Of a stretch of 64,000 nt of DNA, positions 1-8,058 are shown one piece after another (the first letter of the stretch is position 1; each line of letters begins with the position of its first letter). The notes beneath the pieces were generated by a model. The model did no database searches. It saw only the letters and a list, made by a program, of their open reading frames with translations, and was not told the origin of the DNA. The position numbers and the translations under genes are program-made. Source of the stretch: JAVDCA01 sp035293985 (GTDB taxonomy: Bacteria; Pseudomonadota; Alphaproteobacteria; Rhizobiales; Xanthobacteraceae). The stretch is taken from NCBI GenBank assembly GCA_035293985.1, contig DATGLS010000052.1, forward strand, positions 310,001 to 374,000. The letters are read 5' to 3'.

Positions 1-223
1 GGCGCGCGGCTTCGCCGTCGATGGTGACGAGGCACTCGAAGCAGACGCCCATCAGGCAGTAGGGCGCGCGTTTCCGGCCCGTGACCGCCGTCATGCCGCA
101 GGCGGCACGGCCGGCCAGCAGCAGCGCGGCGGCGACGCTGTCGCCTTGGCGCGCGCTGAACGGCGTACCGTCGATGGTGATCGCGACGGTCGCGCCCGCG
201 ATGTCAGGCAGCCTTTTGAACAT
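1..223 (-). CDS. (2Fe-2S)-binding protein, partial (runs off the left edge)
   Basis: The first 74 residues of a small ferredoxin-like protein are visible. They show a short beta-rich N-terminus (TIDGTPFSARQGDSVAAAL) and then the Cys pattern Cys-x4-Cys-x2-Cys around YCLMGVCFECLV, which is the Fer2_4 fold of the small subunits of sarcosine-oxidase-like, opine-oxidase-like and HcnA-like complexes. The ATG lies inside the end of the upstream FAD gene (20-bp overlap), so the two are translationally coupled and probably form subunits of one membrane or soluble dehydrogenase. A larger FAD/NAD subunit normally follows in such operons but lies outside the window. The C-terminus is not seen. Confidence 0.8.
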   Translation of the reverse strand, partial: MFKRLPDIAGATVAITIDGTPFSARQGDSVAAALLLAGRAACGMTAVTGRKRAPYCLMGVCFECLVTIDGEAAR

Positions 224-1328
224 TGAACCTCCGGGCCGAGAAAGGCGCGAGCTGCGCCGCGTCGAGCGCGCCGCGTGCGATCATGGGGGCGAGATCATAA
301 GCGTGGTTGGCCGCGAGTGTGACGCCGGAATGGCAGCAGGCGACGAAGGCGCCCGGGCAGCTCTCCGACTGGTCGTAGATCGGAAAGCCGTCCTGCGGCA
401 TGACGCGCAGGCAGGACCAGGTACGCACCACCGTCGCGTCGTCGAGGATCGGAAACATGCGCCGGGCGCGATCGGCCATCACGGTGCTGATGGCGAGCGT
501 CATGCGCGTATCGTCGCTCGCTTCCTCGTAGCTGTCGCCGATCATCACGGTCCCCTCGTCGGTCTGGCGCACCGTCACGACGGGATGGCGCAGGAAGCGC
601 GGCATGCGGCGGGTGACGACGATCTGGCCGCGATGGTTGCCGCGCATCGGCGCATGCAGGCCGACCATCGGGGCAAGTTTCGCATTGGCATTGCCGGCCG
701 CGAGCACGACCTTGCCGGCACGCACCTCGCCTGCCGTGGTCGCGATGCGGAAGCCGCCCGACCGGTGCGTGATGCCGTGCACCGTGTGGCTGGGGCGATA
801 GTCGACCCCCAGCTGCATGACCGCGCGATGGAAGGCGCGGAAGAGGCGCAGCGAGTTCACATGGCCGTCGAGCGGGCAGAAGCTGCCGCCGACGACGGTC
901 GGGCCAATGCCGGGCTGCAGCTTCTCGATCGCGGCGTGGTCGAGGATATCGACGGGGAATTTCACCACGCCGGGCTGCAGCCGGATGCGTTCGATCGTGA
1001 CGGCGCGGGCGGCAAGCTCGCGCTCCGAGAGCGCGAGCGAAAACCCGCCGGGGCGCTCGAAGCAGACGTCGAGGCCGGTCTGATCTTTCAATTCGGCTGC
1101 GAGCTGCGGCCATTGGTCGGACGAGCGAATGGTCCAGCCGACATAGTCGGGCAGCCCGAGGCCCTTGCTCTGCACCCAGACGAGCGCGAAATTGCCGCGC
1201 GACGCGCGCTTGGCGATGTCGCCCTCGTCGAGGATGACGACGCGCTGCTTTTCGCGCGCCAGCCCCCAGGCGATGGCGGCGCCGACGAGCCCGCCGCCGA
1301 TCACTGCGATGTCGTAGTCGCGCGCCAT
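204..1328 (-). CDS. FAD-dependent oxidoreductase (DAO / opine oxidase B-like)
   Basis: 374 aa. The N-terminal Rossmann motif DIAVIGGGLVGAAIAWGLA (residues 5-23) binds the FAD ADP moiety, and the rest matches the DAO family of D-amino acid dehydrogenases, glycine/sarcosine oxidases and opine or cyanide-forming oxidases. The C-terminal segment CHSGVTLAANHAYDLAPMI is the usual flavin-closing motif of the family. It starts 2 bp after the stop of the permease gene and overlaps the 2Fe-2S gene, which indicates oxidation of a substrate imported by the same operon. The substrate (an amino acid, opine or polyamine-type amine) cannot be read from the sequence. Confidence 0.85.
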   Translation of the reverse strand: MARDYDIAVIGGGLVGAAIAWGLAREKQRVVILDEGDIAKRASRGNFALVWVQSKGLGLPDYVGWTIRSSDQWPQLAAELKDQTGLDVCFERPGGFSLALSERELAARAVTIERIRLQPGVVKFPVDILDHAAIEKLQPGIGPTVVGGSFCPLDGHVNSLRLFRAFHRAVMQLGVDYRPSHTVHGITHRSGGFRIATTAGEVRAGKVVLAAGNANAKLAPMVGLHAPMRGNHRGQIVVTRRMPRFLRHPVVTVRQTDEGTVMIGDSYEEASDDTRMTLAISTVMADRARRMFPILDDATVVRTWSCLRVMPQDGFPIYDQSESCPGAFVACCHSGVTLAANHAYDLAPMIARGALDAAQLAPFSARRFNVQKAA

Positions 1329-1330
1329 CC

Positions 1331-2143
1331 CTATTCCCTATCACGCGTGCCGGCGTGGCCGGACAAGAGACGCTCGAGGCCGTAGAGGCGATCGAGCGCG
1401 ATCAGCGCCGTCGCCGTGATCGCGATCACGCAGGCCGACACCGAGGTCACCAGCGGATCGATATTATCCTGGATGTAGAGAAACATCCGCACCGGCAAGG
1501 TCTGGGTGCCGGGCGCGGCGACGAACACCGTCATGGTCACCTCGTCGAAGCTCTGGATGAAGGCGAGCGTCCAGCCGGAGACGAGCCCGGGAAGGATCAG
1601 CGGCACCGTGATGCGGCGCAGGATGGTCCATTCGCTGGCGCCGAGCGAGATCGCGGCCTGCTCGATCGCGCGGTCCATGCCGGTCGCGGAGGCGAGCGTG
1701 AGCCGCAGCGCGTACGGGAAGACGAAGATGATGTGCGCGAGCACGAGGCCCGTGAAACTGCCGCCGACGCCGATTTCGGAGAAGAAGCGCAAGAACGCGA
1801 TGCCGAGCACCACGTTCGGGATCATCAGCGGCGACATGAACAGGGTGGTGGCGAGGCCGCGCCCGACAAAGCGATGGCGCGCGATCGCCAGCGCCGCCGG
1901 CACCGAGACCGCGAGCGCGATGGTCGCGGAGAGCGCGCCGAGCCCGATGCTGAGCCAGAAGGCATGGATGAATTCCGGATAGTCTGCGATCGCGCGGAAC
2001 CAGCGCAGCGACAGGCCGTGGGTCGGGAACGAGAGATAGCCCTCGGGCGTGAATGCGACGGCACAGACCACGACGATCGGCGCCAGCATGAAGATCACGA
2101 AGGCGGCGTGGAAGATGAGCGCGAGCGGGCCGTTGCGGCTCAT
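1331..2143 (-). CDS. ABC transporter permease, PotC-like
   Basis: 270 aa inner-membrane permease with about six hydrophobic segments. The EAA loop that contacts the ATPase is near residues 170-190 (EQAAISLGASEWTILRRI). Length and motif fit the second permease of spermidine/putrescine-type (PotC) importers. Its ATG overlaps the stop of the preceding permease (ATGA), so the two are made in equal amounts. The linked binding protein and FAD oxidase suggest import of an amine or opine-like substrate; calling it a polyamine transporter would be over-specific. Confidence 0.88.
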   Translation of the reverse strand: MSRNGPLALIFHAAFVIFMLAPIVVVCAVAFTPEGYLSFPTHGLSLRWFRAIADYPEFIHAFWLSIGLGALSATIALAVSVPAALAIARHRFVGRGLATTLFMSPLMIPNVVLGIAFLRFFSEIGVGGSFTGLVLAHIIFVFPYALRLTLASATGMDRAIEQAAISLGASEWTILRRITVPLILPGLVSGWTLAFIQSFDEVTMTVFVAAPGTQTLPVRMFLYIQDNIDPLVTSVSACVIAITATALIALDRLYGLERLLSGHAGTRDRE

Positions 2144-3036
2144 CCGAGCACCTCGGCGTAGCGCCGCTCGGTCAGGCGGTTGGCGGTGACGACGATCGCG
2201 ACCAGCACGACGAGCAGCAGCACCGCGACGGCGGCGCCGAGCGGCCAGTTGAGCGTGTTGAGAAACTCGTCATAGGCGAGCGTCGCCGCGACCTTGAGGC
2301 GCCGCCCGCCGATGATCGCCGGGGTCGCGAAGGCGCTCGCGGCGAGCGCGAACACGATGATGCCGCCCGACAGCATGCCGGGCACGACCTGCGGCAGGAT
2401 CACGCGGCGCAGGATGGTGAGATGGCCGGCGCCGAGCGAGGCCGCCGCGTTCTCGATCTGCGGATCGAGGCGCTGCAGCGCCGTCCACACGGCGAGCACC
2501 ATGAACGGCATCAGCACATGAACGAGCGCGACCACGATGCCGGTCTCGGTGAACATGAAGGGGATGGGCGACGCGATGAGGTGGAGATTGATCAGCGCCG
2601 CGTTGACGACGCCGGTGCGCCCGCCGAACAACAGCGCCCAGCCGAGCGTGCGGGCGACGACCGAGATCAGCAGCGGGCCGAGCAGCACCAGGACGAACAG
2701 GCCCCGCCAGGGCGGCCGCATGCGATTGAGGATGTAGGCCTCGGGCGCGCCGACGAGCGCCGTGACGAGCGTGACTAGCGCGGCGATGCGGAAGGTGCGC
2801 AGGAACATCTCGGCGTAGTACGGGTCGGACCAGATCTCGCGCCAGTTCTTGAGGATCAAAACCGGCTTGATGCCGCCGTACTGGCTCCAGTCGTGGAACG
2901 AGAGCAGGATCGTCATGATCAGCGGGATGACGAGCACGGCGGCAAAGAGGAGAAGTGCGGGCAGGCTGAGCAGCCACGGCACGGCGGCGGGCGCGAGGCG
3001 CCTGGTGGCGCGAGTTTCCTGGGTCGCCTCCCTCAT
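2140..3036 (-). CDS. ABC transporter permease, PotB-like
   Basis: 298 aa, six predicted membrane helices beginning with PWLLSLPALLLFAAVLVIPL near residues 19-38. The EAA-type loop (ENAAASLGAGHLTILRRVILP) lies in the second half. I chose the ATG at 3036 because it overlaps the ATPase stop codon (ATGA), matching the coupling at the next junction; an upstream start would add 11 unlikely residues. It is the first of the two permeases and pairs with the PotC-like protein to form the membrane channel. Confidence 0.88.
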   Translation of the reverse strand: MREATQETRATRRLAPAAVPWLLSLPALLLFAAVLVIPLIMTILLSFHDWSQYGGIKPVLILKNWREIWSDPYYAEMFLRTFRIAALVTLVTALVGAPEAYILNRMRPPWRGLFVLVLLGPLLISVVARTLGWALLFGGRTGVVNAALINLHLIASPIPFMFTETGIVVALVHVLMPFMVLAVWTALQRLDPQIENAAASLGAGHLTILRRVILPQVVPGMLSGGIIVFALAASAFATPAIIGGRRLKVAATLAYDEFLNTLNWPLGAAVAVLLLVVLVAIVVTANRLTERRYAEVLG

Positions 3037-4073
3037 GCGCTGCGCACCGTCATGTCCTCGGCGCGCCACACGAGCGCGACCGTGTCGCCTTCGGCGGGCA
3101 TGGCGTCGCCGGCATTCTGGCGGATGACGAACACTTCACCCGCACTCGTGGCGACGCGATAGAGCCAGTGGTTGCCTTGGAAGATGCGCGTCCTGACCAC
3201 ACCATCGAGCCGATCGGCGGCCGGCGCCGCGAAGGCGATCTTCTCGGGACGCACCGCGGCGAGGATCGGGCCGCTCGGCGCGCGCGGACAAATCCAGCGC
3301 GCGGGGCCGATGCTGACGATCGCGTCGCCACCCTCGCCTGCCGCCGAGCCCGCGAGTTCGTTGGTCTTGCCGAGGAAGCTTGCCACGAACGCCGTCGCGG
3401 GCCGCTCATAGGCCTCCTGCGGCGCCGCGATCTGCTCGACGCGACCCTGATTCATGATCACGATGCGGTCGGACAGCGCCATCGCCTCGGCCTGGTCGTG
3501 CGTCACCAGGATGGTGGTGGTGCCGACGGTGCGCTGGATCGCGCGCAGCTCGATCTGCATCTCCTCGCGCAGCTTGGCGTCCAGGTTCGACAGCGGCTCG
3601 TCGAGCAGCAGCATGTGCGGGCGGATGACCAGCGCACGGGCGAGCGCGACGCGCTGCTGCTGGCCGCCCGAAAGGCGGCGCGGATGGCGGTCGGCGAGGC
3701 CCGCAAGCCCGACCAGCGCGAGCGCGTCGGCGACGCGCTTGTCGCGCTCGGCGCGACCGACGCCCTGCATCTCGAGGCCGAAGGCGACGTTCTGCGCCGC
3801 GGTCATATGCGGAAAGAGTGCGTAGCTCTGAAACACCACGCCGAGCCCGCGCCGGCTCGGCTTGACGGCGATGAGGTCGCGCCCGGCGAGCGCGATCGCG
3901 CCCGCACTCGGCGCAACGAAGCCGGCAACCATCTGCAGCGTCGTGGTCTTGCCGCAGCCGGACGGCCCGAGCAGCGAGACGAACTCGCCCTGTTGCACCG
4001 ACAGCGTGAGCCGATCGACGGCGACCTGGTCGCCGTAGCGCTTGGTGAGCTGGTCGAGTTGGAGGAAGGACAT
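3033..4073 (-). CDS. ABC transporter ATP-binding protein, PotA-like
   Basis: 346 aa cytoplasmic ATPase. Walker A is GPSGCGKTT (about residues 37-45), the signature is LSGGQQQRVALARAL, Walker B is MLLLDEPLSNLD, and the switch His is in ILVTHDQAEAMALSD. The C-terminal ~110 residues form a TOBE-type regulatory domain, typical of the PotA/FbpC/MalK group. It drives the two permeases encoded immediately downstream. A long GC-rich palindromic element separates it from the binding-protein gene upstream, which probably lowers its expression relative to the binding protein. Confidence 0.92.
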   Translation of the reverse strand: MSFLQLDQLTKRYGDQVAVDRLTLSVQQGEFVSLLGPSGCGKTTTLQMVAGFVAPSAGAIALAGRDLIAVKPSRRGLGVVFQSYALFPHMTAAQNVAFGLEMQGVGRAERDKRVADALALVGLAGLADRHPRRLSGGQQQRVALARALVIRPHMLLLDEPLSNLDAKLREEMQIELRAIQRTVGTTTILVTHDQAEAMALSDRIVIMNQGRVEQIAAPQEAYERPATAFVASFLGKTNELAGSAAGEGGDAIVSIGPARWICPRAPSGPILAAVRPEKIAFAAPAADRLDGVVRTRIFQGNHWLYRVATSAGEVFVIRQNAGDAMPAEGDTVALVWRAEDMTVRSA

Positions 4074-4108
4074 GAATCAGGAAGGCCCGACGGCATGGCG
4101 CTCGCGCT

Positions 4109-4237
4109 CACCCTCCCCTGAAGGGGGAGGGTCGGCGAGCGAAGCGAGCCGGGGTGGGGTGGCGACGCCTCGGCCACCCCACCCCGCTCGCCTTCGCTTC
4201 GCGAAGCCGAGCGACCCTCCCCCTGCAGGGGAGGGTG
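4109..4237. repeat. Intercistronic palindromic element
   Basis: The 170 bp between the binding-protein and ATPase genes hold a large imperfect hairpin. CACCCTCCCCTGAAGG...GGAGGGTCGGCGAGC on the left pairs with GCGACCCTCCCCCTGCAGGGGAGGGTG on the right, and the inner arms GGGGTGGGGTGGC and GCCACCCCACCCC also pair. Such elements inside operons act as transcript-stability barriers or partial terminators in many bacteria; here that is inference from position and pairing. Confidence 0.8.
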
Positions 4238-4243
4238 AAAAGA

Positions 4244-5278
4244 TCACCGCTCGATCTCGCGGTTCCAGCGCTTGGTCCATTCCTCGCGCTGGGCGTTGAT
4301 CGCATCCCAGTCGGGCTTGATCAGCTTGGCGGCGCGCTCGCCGAGCGGCGCCATGGTGCCGAGGCCGGCCGGCACCGTCACGGTCTTGTTCACCGGACCG
4401 TAGCCATAGTCCTTGAGCAGGATCAGCTGCATGCTCGGCGCGAGCATCGCCTTGATGAACTCGGAGGCGAGCGGCGAGGCGTTCGGCTTCGCCACCGTGC
4501 ACGCGGAGGCGAGCAGCGTGACGGCGCCCTCCTTGGGATAGACGAAGTCGACCGGGAAGCCGGTATTGGCGAACGACTGAACGCGGCCGCTGCCCCACAC
4601 GGCGATCTCGGCCTGCCCGGACTCGAACAGCTCGGTCATCTTGCCGGGCGAGGGCTCGTAGGCGAGCACGTTCGGATTGATGTCCTGCTTCATCACCTTG
4701 AAGCCGGGCTCGATGTTCTTCTCGCCGCCGCCGTTCATGCGCGCATACATCATCAGCGCATAGAGCCCGTAGGTGTTGTTGATCGGCGGGATGACGAGGA
4801 GCTGCTTGTATTTCGGATCCTTGAGATCGTTCCACGAGGTCGGCGCGGGCCAGCCCTTCTGCTTGAAGTACTTGGTATTGTACATGATCCCGGTGGCGAC
4901 GAGGCCGATCGCCACCGCCCGATCGTCCTTGAAGCGTGCCGCCGGATAGAGATCGCCTTCCGGCAGGCCGACGACCTTGCCGCAGAAGCCGAGCTGGATC
5001 GCCTGGTACATCGGGCCGTCGTCGACGATCGCGACGTCGATCTGCTGGTTGCCCTTCTGCGCCTGCAGCTTGGCGAGGGTGTCGGTCGAGTTGCCGGCGA
5101 CGTACTCGACGGTGACCCCGAACCTCTTCTCGAAGCCCGGCATCACCTCCTTGCGGATGGTCTGCTCGAAGCTGCCGCCGTAGCCCGCGACATAGAGCTT
5201 CTGCTGCGCGCCAGCCGGCACCGTGAGCGCGGCGAGCAGCACGTTGGCCAGGGCAAGATGCGACCAGGATTTCGTCAT
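4244..5278 (-). CDS. ABC transporter substrate-binding protein, PotD/SBP_bac_8-like
   Basis: 344 aa periplasmic protein. The signal peptide SWSHLALANVLLAALTVPAGAQQ ends with an AxA-type cleavage site near residue 24. The mature part begins KLYVAGYGGSFEQTIRKEV, the usual start of the PotD-like extracellular solute-binding family. The ATG at 5278 is preceded by GGAGG at 4-nt spacing; an in-frame ATG 60 bp upstream lacks this. It is the first gene of the six-gene operon, so the operon promoter should lie in 5279-5458. Confidence 0.9.
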   Translation of the reverse strand: MTKSWSHLALANVLLAALTVPAGAQQKLYVAGYGGSFEQTIRKEVMPGFEKRFGVTVEYVAGNSTDTLAKLQAQKGNQQIDVAIVDDGPMYQAIQLGFCGKVVGLPEGDLYPAARFKDDRAVAIGLVATGIMYNTKYFKQKGWPAPTSWNDLKDPKYKQLLVIPPINNTYGLYALMMYARMNGGGEKNIEPGFKVMKQDINPNVLAYEPSPGKMTELFESGQAEIAVWGSGRVQSFANTGFPVDFVYPKEGAVTLLASACTVAKPNASPLASEFIKAMLAPSMQLILLKDYGYGPVNKTVTVPAGLGTMAPLGERAAKLIKPDWDAINAQREEWTKRWNREIER

Positions 5279-5458
5279 GACGCCTCCGATGCGAACGGGC
5301 CCTCCGGCAGGCCGCGAGGAGAGGAACAAGCGTTTCATCCGGCAGCGATTTCGTCAAACTTTTTGCCTGCGCAAATTGGCGCGGCGAAGCACACCAATTG
5401 CGTGTGATCGGCGAATGAAAGAGCTTGCCGAGCTGAAGCGCCCGCTGGGCGCGAAGGC

Positions 5459-5473
5459 TGGTGGGCCCGGCAG
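5459..5473. other. Left attachment site of the genomic island (displaced tRNA-Ile 3' end)
   Basis: TGGTGGGCCCGGCAG here is a perfect 15-bp direct repeat of 18272-18286, the last 15 nt of the tRNA-Ile(CAT) gene including its CCA. This is the duplicated att core expected when a tyrosine integrase inserts an element into the 3' end of a tRNA gene. The flanking bases differ on both sides of the repeat. Confidence 0.8.
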
Positions 5474-5544
5474 TTGTAGCACATTGTAATCCCGCCAACG
5501 GGTTAGTCGTGCCCACCTGCCTTATCGGCTGCATTGGTCCGCAA

Positions 5545-5587
5545 AGACTATTTTCCGTGCTGTTCTCACCTCGCGAATCGTTGGAGG
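5545..5587. repeat. 43-bp direct repeat, copy 1
   Basis: Starts AGACTATTTTCCGTGCTG and ends CGAATCGTTGGAGG; identical to 6817-6859 over 43 bp. The two copies frame the 5724-6803 gene and are 1272 bp apart, start to start. It could be a nested insertion or duplication scar, or a binding site repeated on both sides of the gene. Confidence 0.9.
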
Positions 5588-5695
5588 CGTTGAGTTAAGT
5601 CGCCATCCAATGAGTGGCAGGATCGAGAGTCGTCACTAAGTAGTCGCAGAGCGCGTTCGCAGCGCGCGCCGAATAGACCACAGGAGACCAAGACC

Positions 5696-5761
5696 ATGAA
5701 GATCAGGAAAGGAAGTCCCCAACATGTCGCCCGAGAATCCTTCGGGCCGCGATCCTTGTGA
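5696..5761 (+). CDS. Possible 21-aa leader ORF ahead of the 5724 gene
   Basis: ATG at 5696 preceded by AGGAG with 8-nt spacing, followed by 21 codons and TGA at 5759. It overlaps the start of the 5724 gene in another frame, so its translation could control initiation there. There is no homology evidence; it may simply be chance in the leader. Confidence 0.25.
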   Translation: MKIRKGSPQHVARESFGPRSL

Positions 5762-6803
5762 GGACGCGGCCCGCAGGGACTATGTAAGCGCTGGCACTGC
5801 CGTACTTAGTCCACCCCTCCCGACCTCGCAAGAGACCTCTGGCAAAAAGCTGATCGCCGCCTTCGCGCGGCTTGATCGGAGAAGCGACAGACGGAGGAAG
5901 CCGCGCCGCTTCCTGCCCATCGGCAACAGCTTTTCGATCGTCCGCCTGCGCGAGGTCGAGCGTTTCCTGACGTGGCGCTACGGCTGCACCCTGCACGATG
6001 ACGATGCCGGTCGCGACGACCTGCAGCTGCTGCTGGCCTGCGCCAAGCTGGCCGGCAAGCCTGTCATCGACTACTGCCGCAAGTGGGCGCCTTGGATGAC
6101 GCCCAGCCAGATGGGGCGCGCCATCACTCGCGCCTCCGTCTACGAGGCGACCGTCAAGGCCGATGTGATCGCGACCCGACTCGGTGTGACCTACACTGTC
6201 CGGCAATCGCTACGTATGCGCACCATAGGCGCAATCGATGTAAACAAGGCCGGACGCGATCGCATGCGGCGGGGCCGAGCGGAGGCCAAGCGGCAGGCGC
6301 GAGCCGCCGCGCAGCGGGAGGCGAAAGCGAGGATCCTGAGCCCGCGCGAGAAGGTCATCCTCAAGATGGTAGGCACCGGCATCCGCATGGGCGATCTGGC
6401 GCGCAAGGCCGAGCGCCACCGACTATTCCAGGGCCGGGAAGACACGCCACGACAGGTGCGACGGATCGTCAACAAGCTGGAGAAAGCGGGTCACGTCGGC
6501 TCGCACCTCGAGCGATCTGGGCGGGGAGGAAAAGAGAGATACGTGAGGAGAGATTCACGAGAAGTGCCTTGTTTTCCGGCAAATCCTGAAGTTGTCCGGC
6601 GCGAACCCCTTGTTTCGCAGACTCAAATCGCCGGACAAAAAAATGCGTCAATAGACCTAAGGTCTGTACGGAGGAGCGCGACATCGACACCGCGGGCCTC
6701 GCCCTCCGACGTCATAGCCTGGCAGGCCACAAGCACTACGTCAGTACCGGAGGACGGCCCGAGCACGCCCCCGGCGCGCGCAGGGCTGTCCCACGGCCGG
6801 TGA
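5724..6803 (+). CDS. Hypothetical basic DNA-binding-like protein of the island
   Basis: 359 aa, not recognised as a named family. The central part (about residues 60-180) is mixed alpha/beta. Residues 185-225 form a strongly basic, Ala/Arg-rich helix (RMRRGRAEAKRQARAAAQRE). Residues 228-290 read like a winged-helix module (LSPREKVILKMV ... TPRQVRRIVNKLEKAGHV), as in replication initiators or repressors. The final ~65 residues are low-complexity and may be non-homologous. An AAGGAAG ribosome site precedes the ATG. The gene is enclosed by the 43-bp direct repeats at 5545 and 6817. A role in replication, excision or regulation of the island is possible but unproven. Confidence 0.6.
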   Translation: MSPENPSGRDPCEDAARRDYVSAGTAVLSPPLPTSQETSGKKLIAAFARLDRRSDRRRKPRRFLPIGNSFSIVRLREVERFLTWRYGCTLHDDDAGRDDLQLLLACAKLAGKPVIDYCRKWAPWMTPSQMGRAITRASVYEATVKADVIATRLGVTYTVRQSLRMRTIGAIDVNKAGRDRMRRGRAEAKRQARAAAQREAKARILSPREKVILKMVGTGIRMGDLARKAERHRLFQGREDTPRQVRRIVNKLEKAGHVGSHLERSGRGGKERYVRRDSREVPCFPANPEVVRREPLVSQTQIAGQKNASIDLRSVRRSATSTPRASPSDVIAWQATSTTSVPEDGPSTPPARAGLSHGR

Positions 6804-6816
6804 TTCGACGCGAGGG

Positions 6817-6859
6817 AGACTATTTTCCGTGCTGTTCTCACCTCGCGAATCGTTGGAGG
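6817..6859. repeat. 43-bp direct repeat, copy 2
   Basis: Perfect copy of 5545-5587, placed between the stop of the 5724 gene (6803) and the convergent stop of the peptidase gene (6869). Confidence 0.9.
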
Positions 6860-6868
6860 GGCCGAGCG

Positions 6869-7630
6869 TCAGCCTAGGCCATCCTCTGGAATCGTCAGCA
6901 CCGTCAGCACCTCCGGGCCGGGTAGCATGAAGGACTGCTCTAGGATTTCGTGGCGATCGCAATTGCGGAAGTCGAACCACGCGTCGGCGCCCATCTTCCG
7001 CGGAAACGTCTGCTCGGCCGCGCCGTTGAACAGCATGTCGGCCGCGAAAGTGGCGCGATCCAACTGATCGATCGGAAACCACCAGCGCGGCACCATGTCG
7101 GCCCGCTTGAACCAACGTCTCCTTTTCTGCGTGTGGCAGACGACGACCAGCGGAAACTGGTTCGACTGGACGATCTTGATCAAGGTCGCCGTGAGGCTTG
7201 CCGCATACTCCTCTCGGATTTCGCGGACCGCCGCCAACGTCACCCGTTTGACCCTCCTCAGGCGCGGCTTGAGAAGGTAATTCGGAAGAATGAGGTCAGA
7301 TGCGAACGCATCCGCATTGCGCTCCGGGTTGAGCGCATCGTCCGCCGGGTTGTCCACGTCCTTGTCGCCGCAGAATAGCAGGCGTCCGCGGTCGTGGTGC
7401 CAATGCCCGAGCTCGTGCCCAATGGAGAAGCGGCGCCGCTCCGGGCTGCTGCGCGAATTGACCGAGATCACCGCCCTGCGAGATGTCCCGACGATTGTCG
7501 CGTCGCAACGGTCGAGGGGTCGATATTCGACGAGGGCACCCCGGCTCCAGGCGATCGCTTCGAGGTCGATTTCCTTGGGGTCCGTTATGCCGAGGCTCAT
7601 GAGGATGCGCTCGGCGGGAGTGACGGTCAT
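6869..7630 (-). CDS. ImmA/IrrE family metallo-endopeptidase
   Basis: 253 aa. The zinc-protease motif IGHELGHWHHD gives HExxH, with the conserved ERNADAFASDLILP segment downstream supplying the third ligand region (N-x2-A-D-x-F-A family signature). Members such as ImmA of ICEBs1 and IrrE of Deinococcus cleave a partner transcription regulator in response to DNA damage. The start at 7630 overlaps the upstream stop (ATGA); a longer frame would add 69 Arg-rich, implausible residues. Being the last gene of the 8660-6869 operon, its likely target is the 143-aa protein or the sigma-like protein (inference). Confidence 0.88.
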   Translation of the reverse strand: MTVTPAERILMSLGITDPKEIDLEAIAWSRGALVEYRPLDRCDATIVGTSRRAVISVNSRSSPERRRFSIGHELGHWHHDRGRLLFCGDKDVDNPADDALNPERNADAFASDLILPNYLLKPRLRRVKRVTLAAVREIREEYAASLTATLIKIVQSNQFPLVVVCHTQKRRRWFKRADMVPRWWFPIDQLDRATFAADMLFNGAAEQTFPRKMGADAWFDFRNCDRHEILEQSFMLPGPEVLTVLTIPEDGLG

Positions 7631-8058
7631 TCGCCGCCGCCTTCGTCTTCGAGGCGCTCCAATCTGGCCAGATCCTCGAGGAACCCTTCGAGGTCGCTTT
7701 CCGAGAGCCCTTCGCCGTTGCGCGCTGCAGCCATCATTTTCGAGGCGAACTCGGGGTCGCGCGCGCGCATCCTGTCGAGCTTGGCCTTCATGGTGGCGCG
7801 GTCGAACGCGACGATCTTCCCCTTGCCGGCTCGCCACGCCTGCAGTTCCGACTTGGCGCGCTCCATGCGGAGTTTCGCGCCCGCCGCTTTCGCGCCGGAG
7901 ATCGTCGCGTCGACGCTGGCGATAATCTTGTCGGGGTTCTCGCCGCGCGCCTTGATCTCGTCGCGCAGTTCCGCCTCCGGCGAGTTCATGATCGCGTCAA
8001 CGAGGGCGTCCTCGATCCGGTCCAACTCGTCCCGCGCCGGGTCCTTCTTGCCGGTCAT
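7627..8058 (-). CDS. Hypothetical 143-aa acidic helical protein of the sigma/ImmA unit
   Basis: Almost entirely charged and alpha-helical, with no membrane segment or Cys pairs. It contains ALVDAIMNSPEAELRDEIK near residues 18-36 and an acidic C-terminus (SDLEGFLEDLARLERLEDEG). It is coupled by ATGA overlaps both to the sigma-like gene upstream and to the ImmA gene downstream. By position it is a candidate anti-sigma factor or peptidase substrate, but no known anti-sigma motif is visible. I do not recognise the family. Confidence 0.75.
   Translation of the reverse strand: MTGKKDPARDELDRIEDALVDAIMNSPEAELRDEIKARGENPDKIIASVDATISGAKAAGAKLRMERAKSELQAWRAGKGKIVAFDRATMKAKLDRMRARDPEFASKMMAAARNGEGLSESDLEGFLEDLARLERLEDEGGGE

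Noticed and set aside
6741..7115. 124-aa minus-strand frame next to ImmA
   Set aside because: Overlaps the ImmA gene and its end, no ribosome site.
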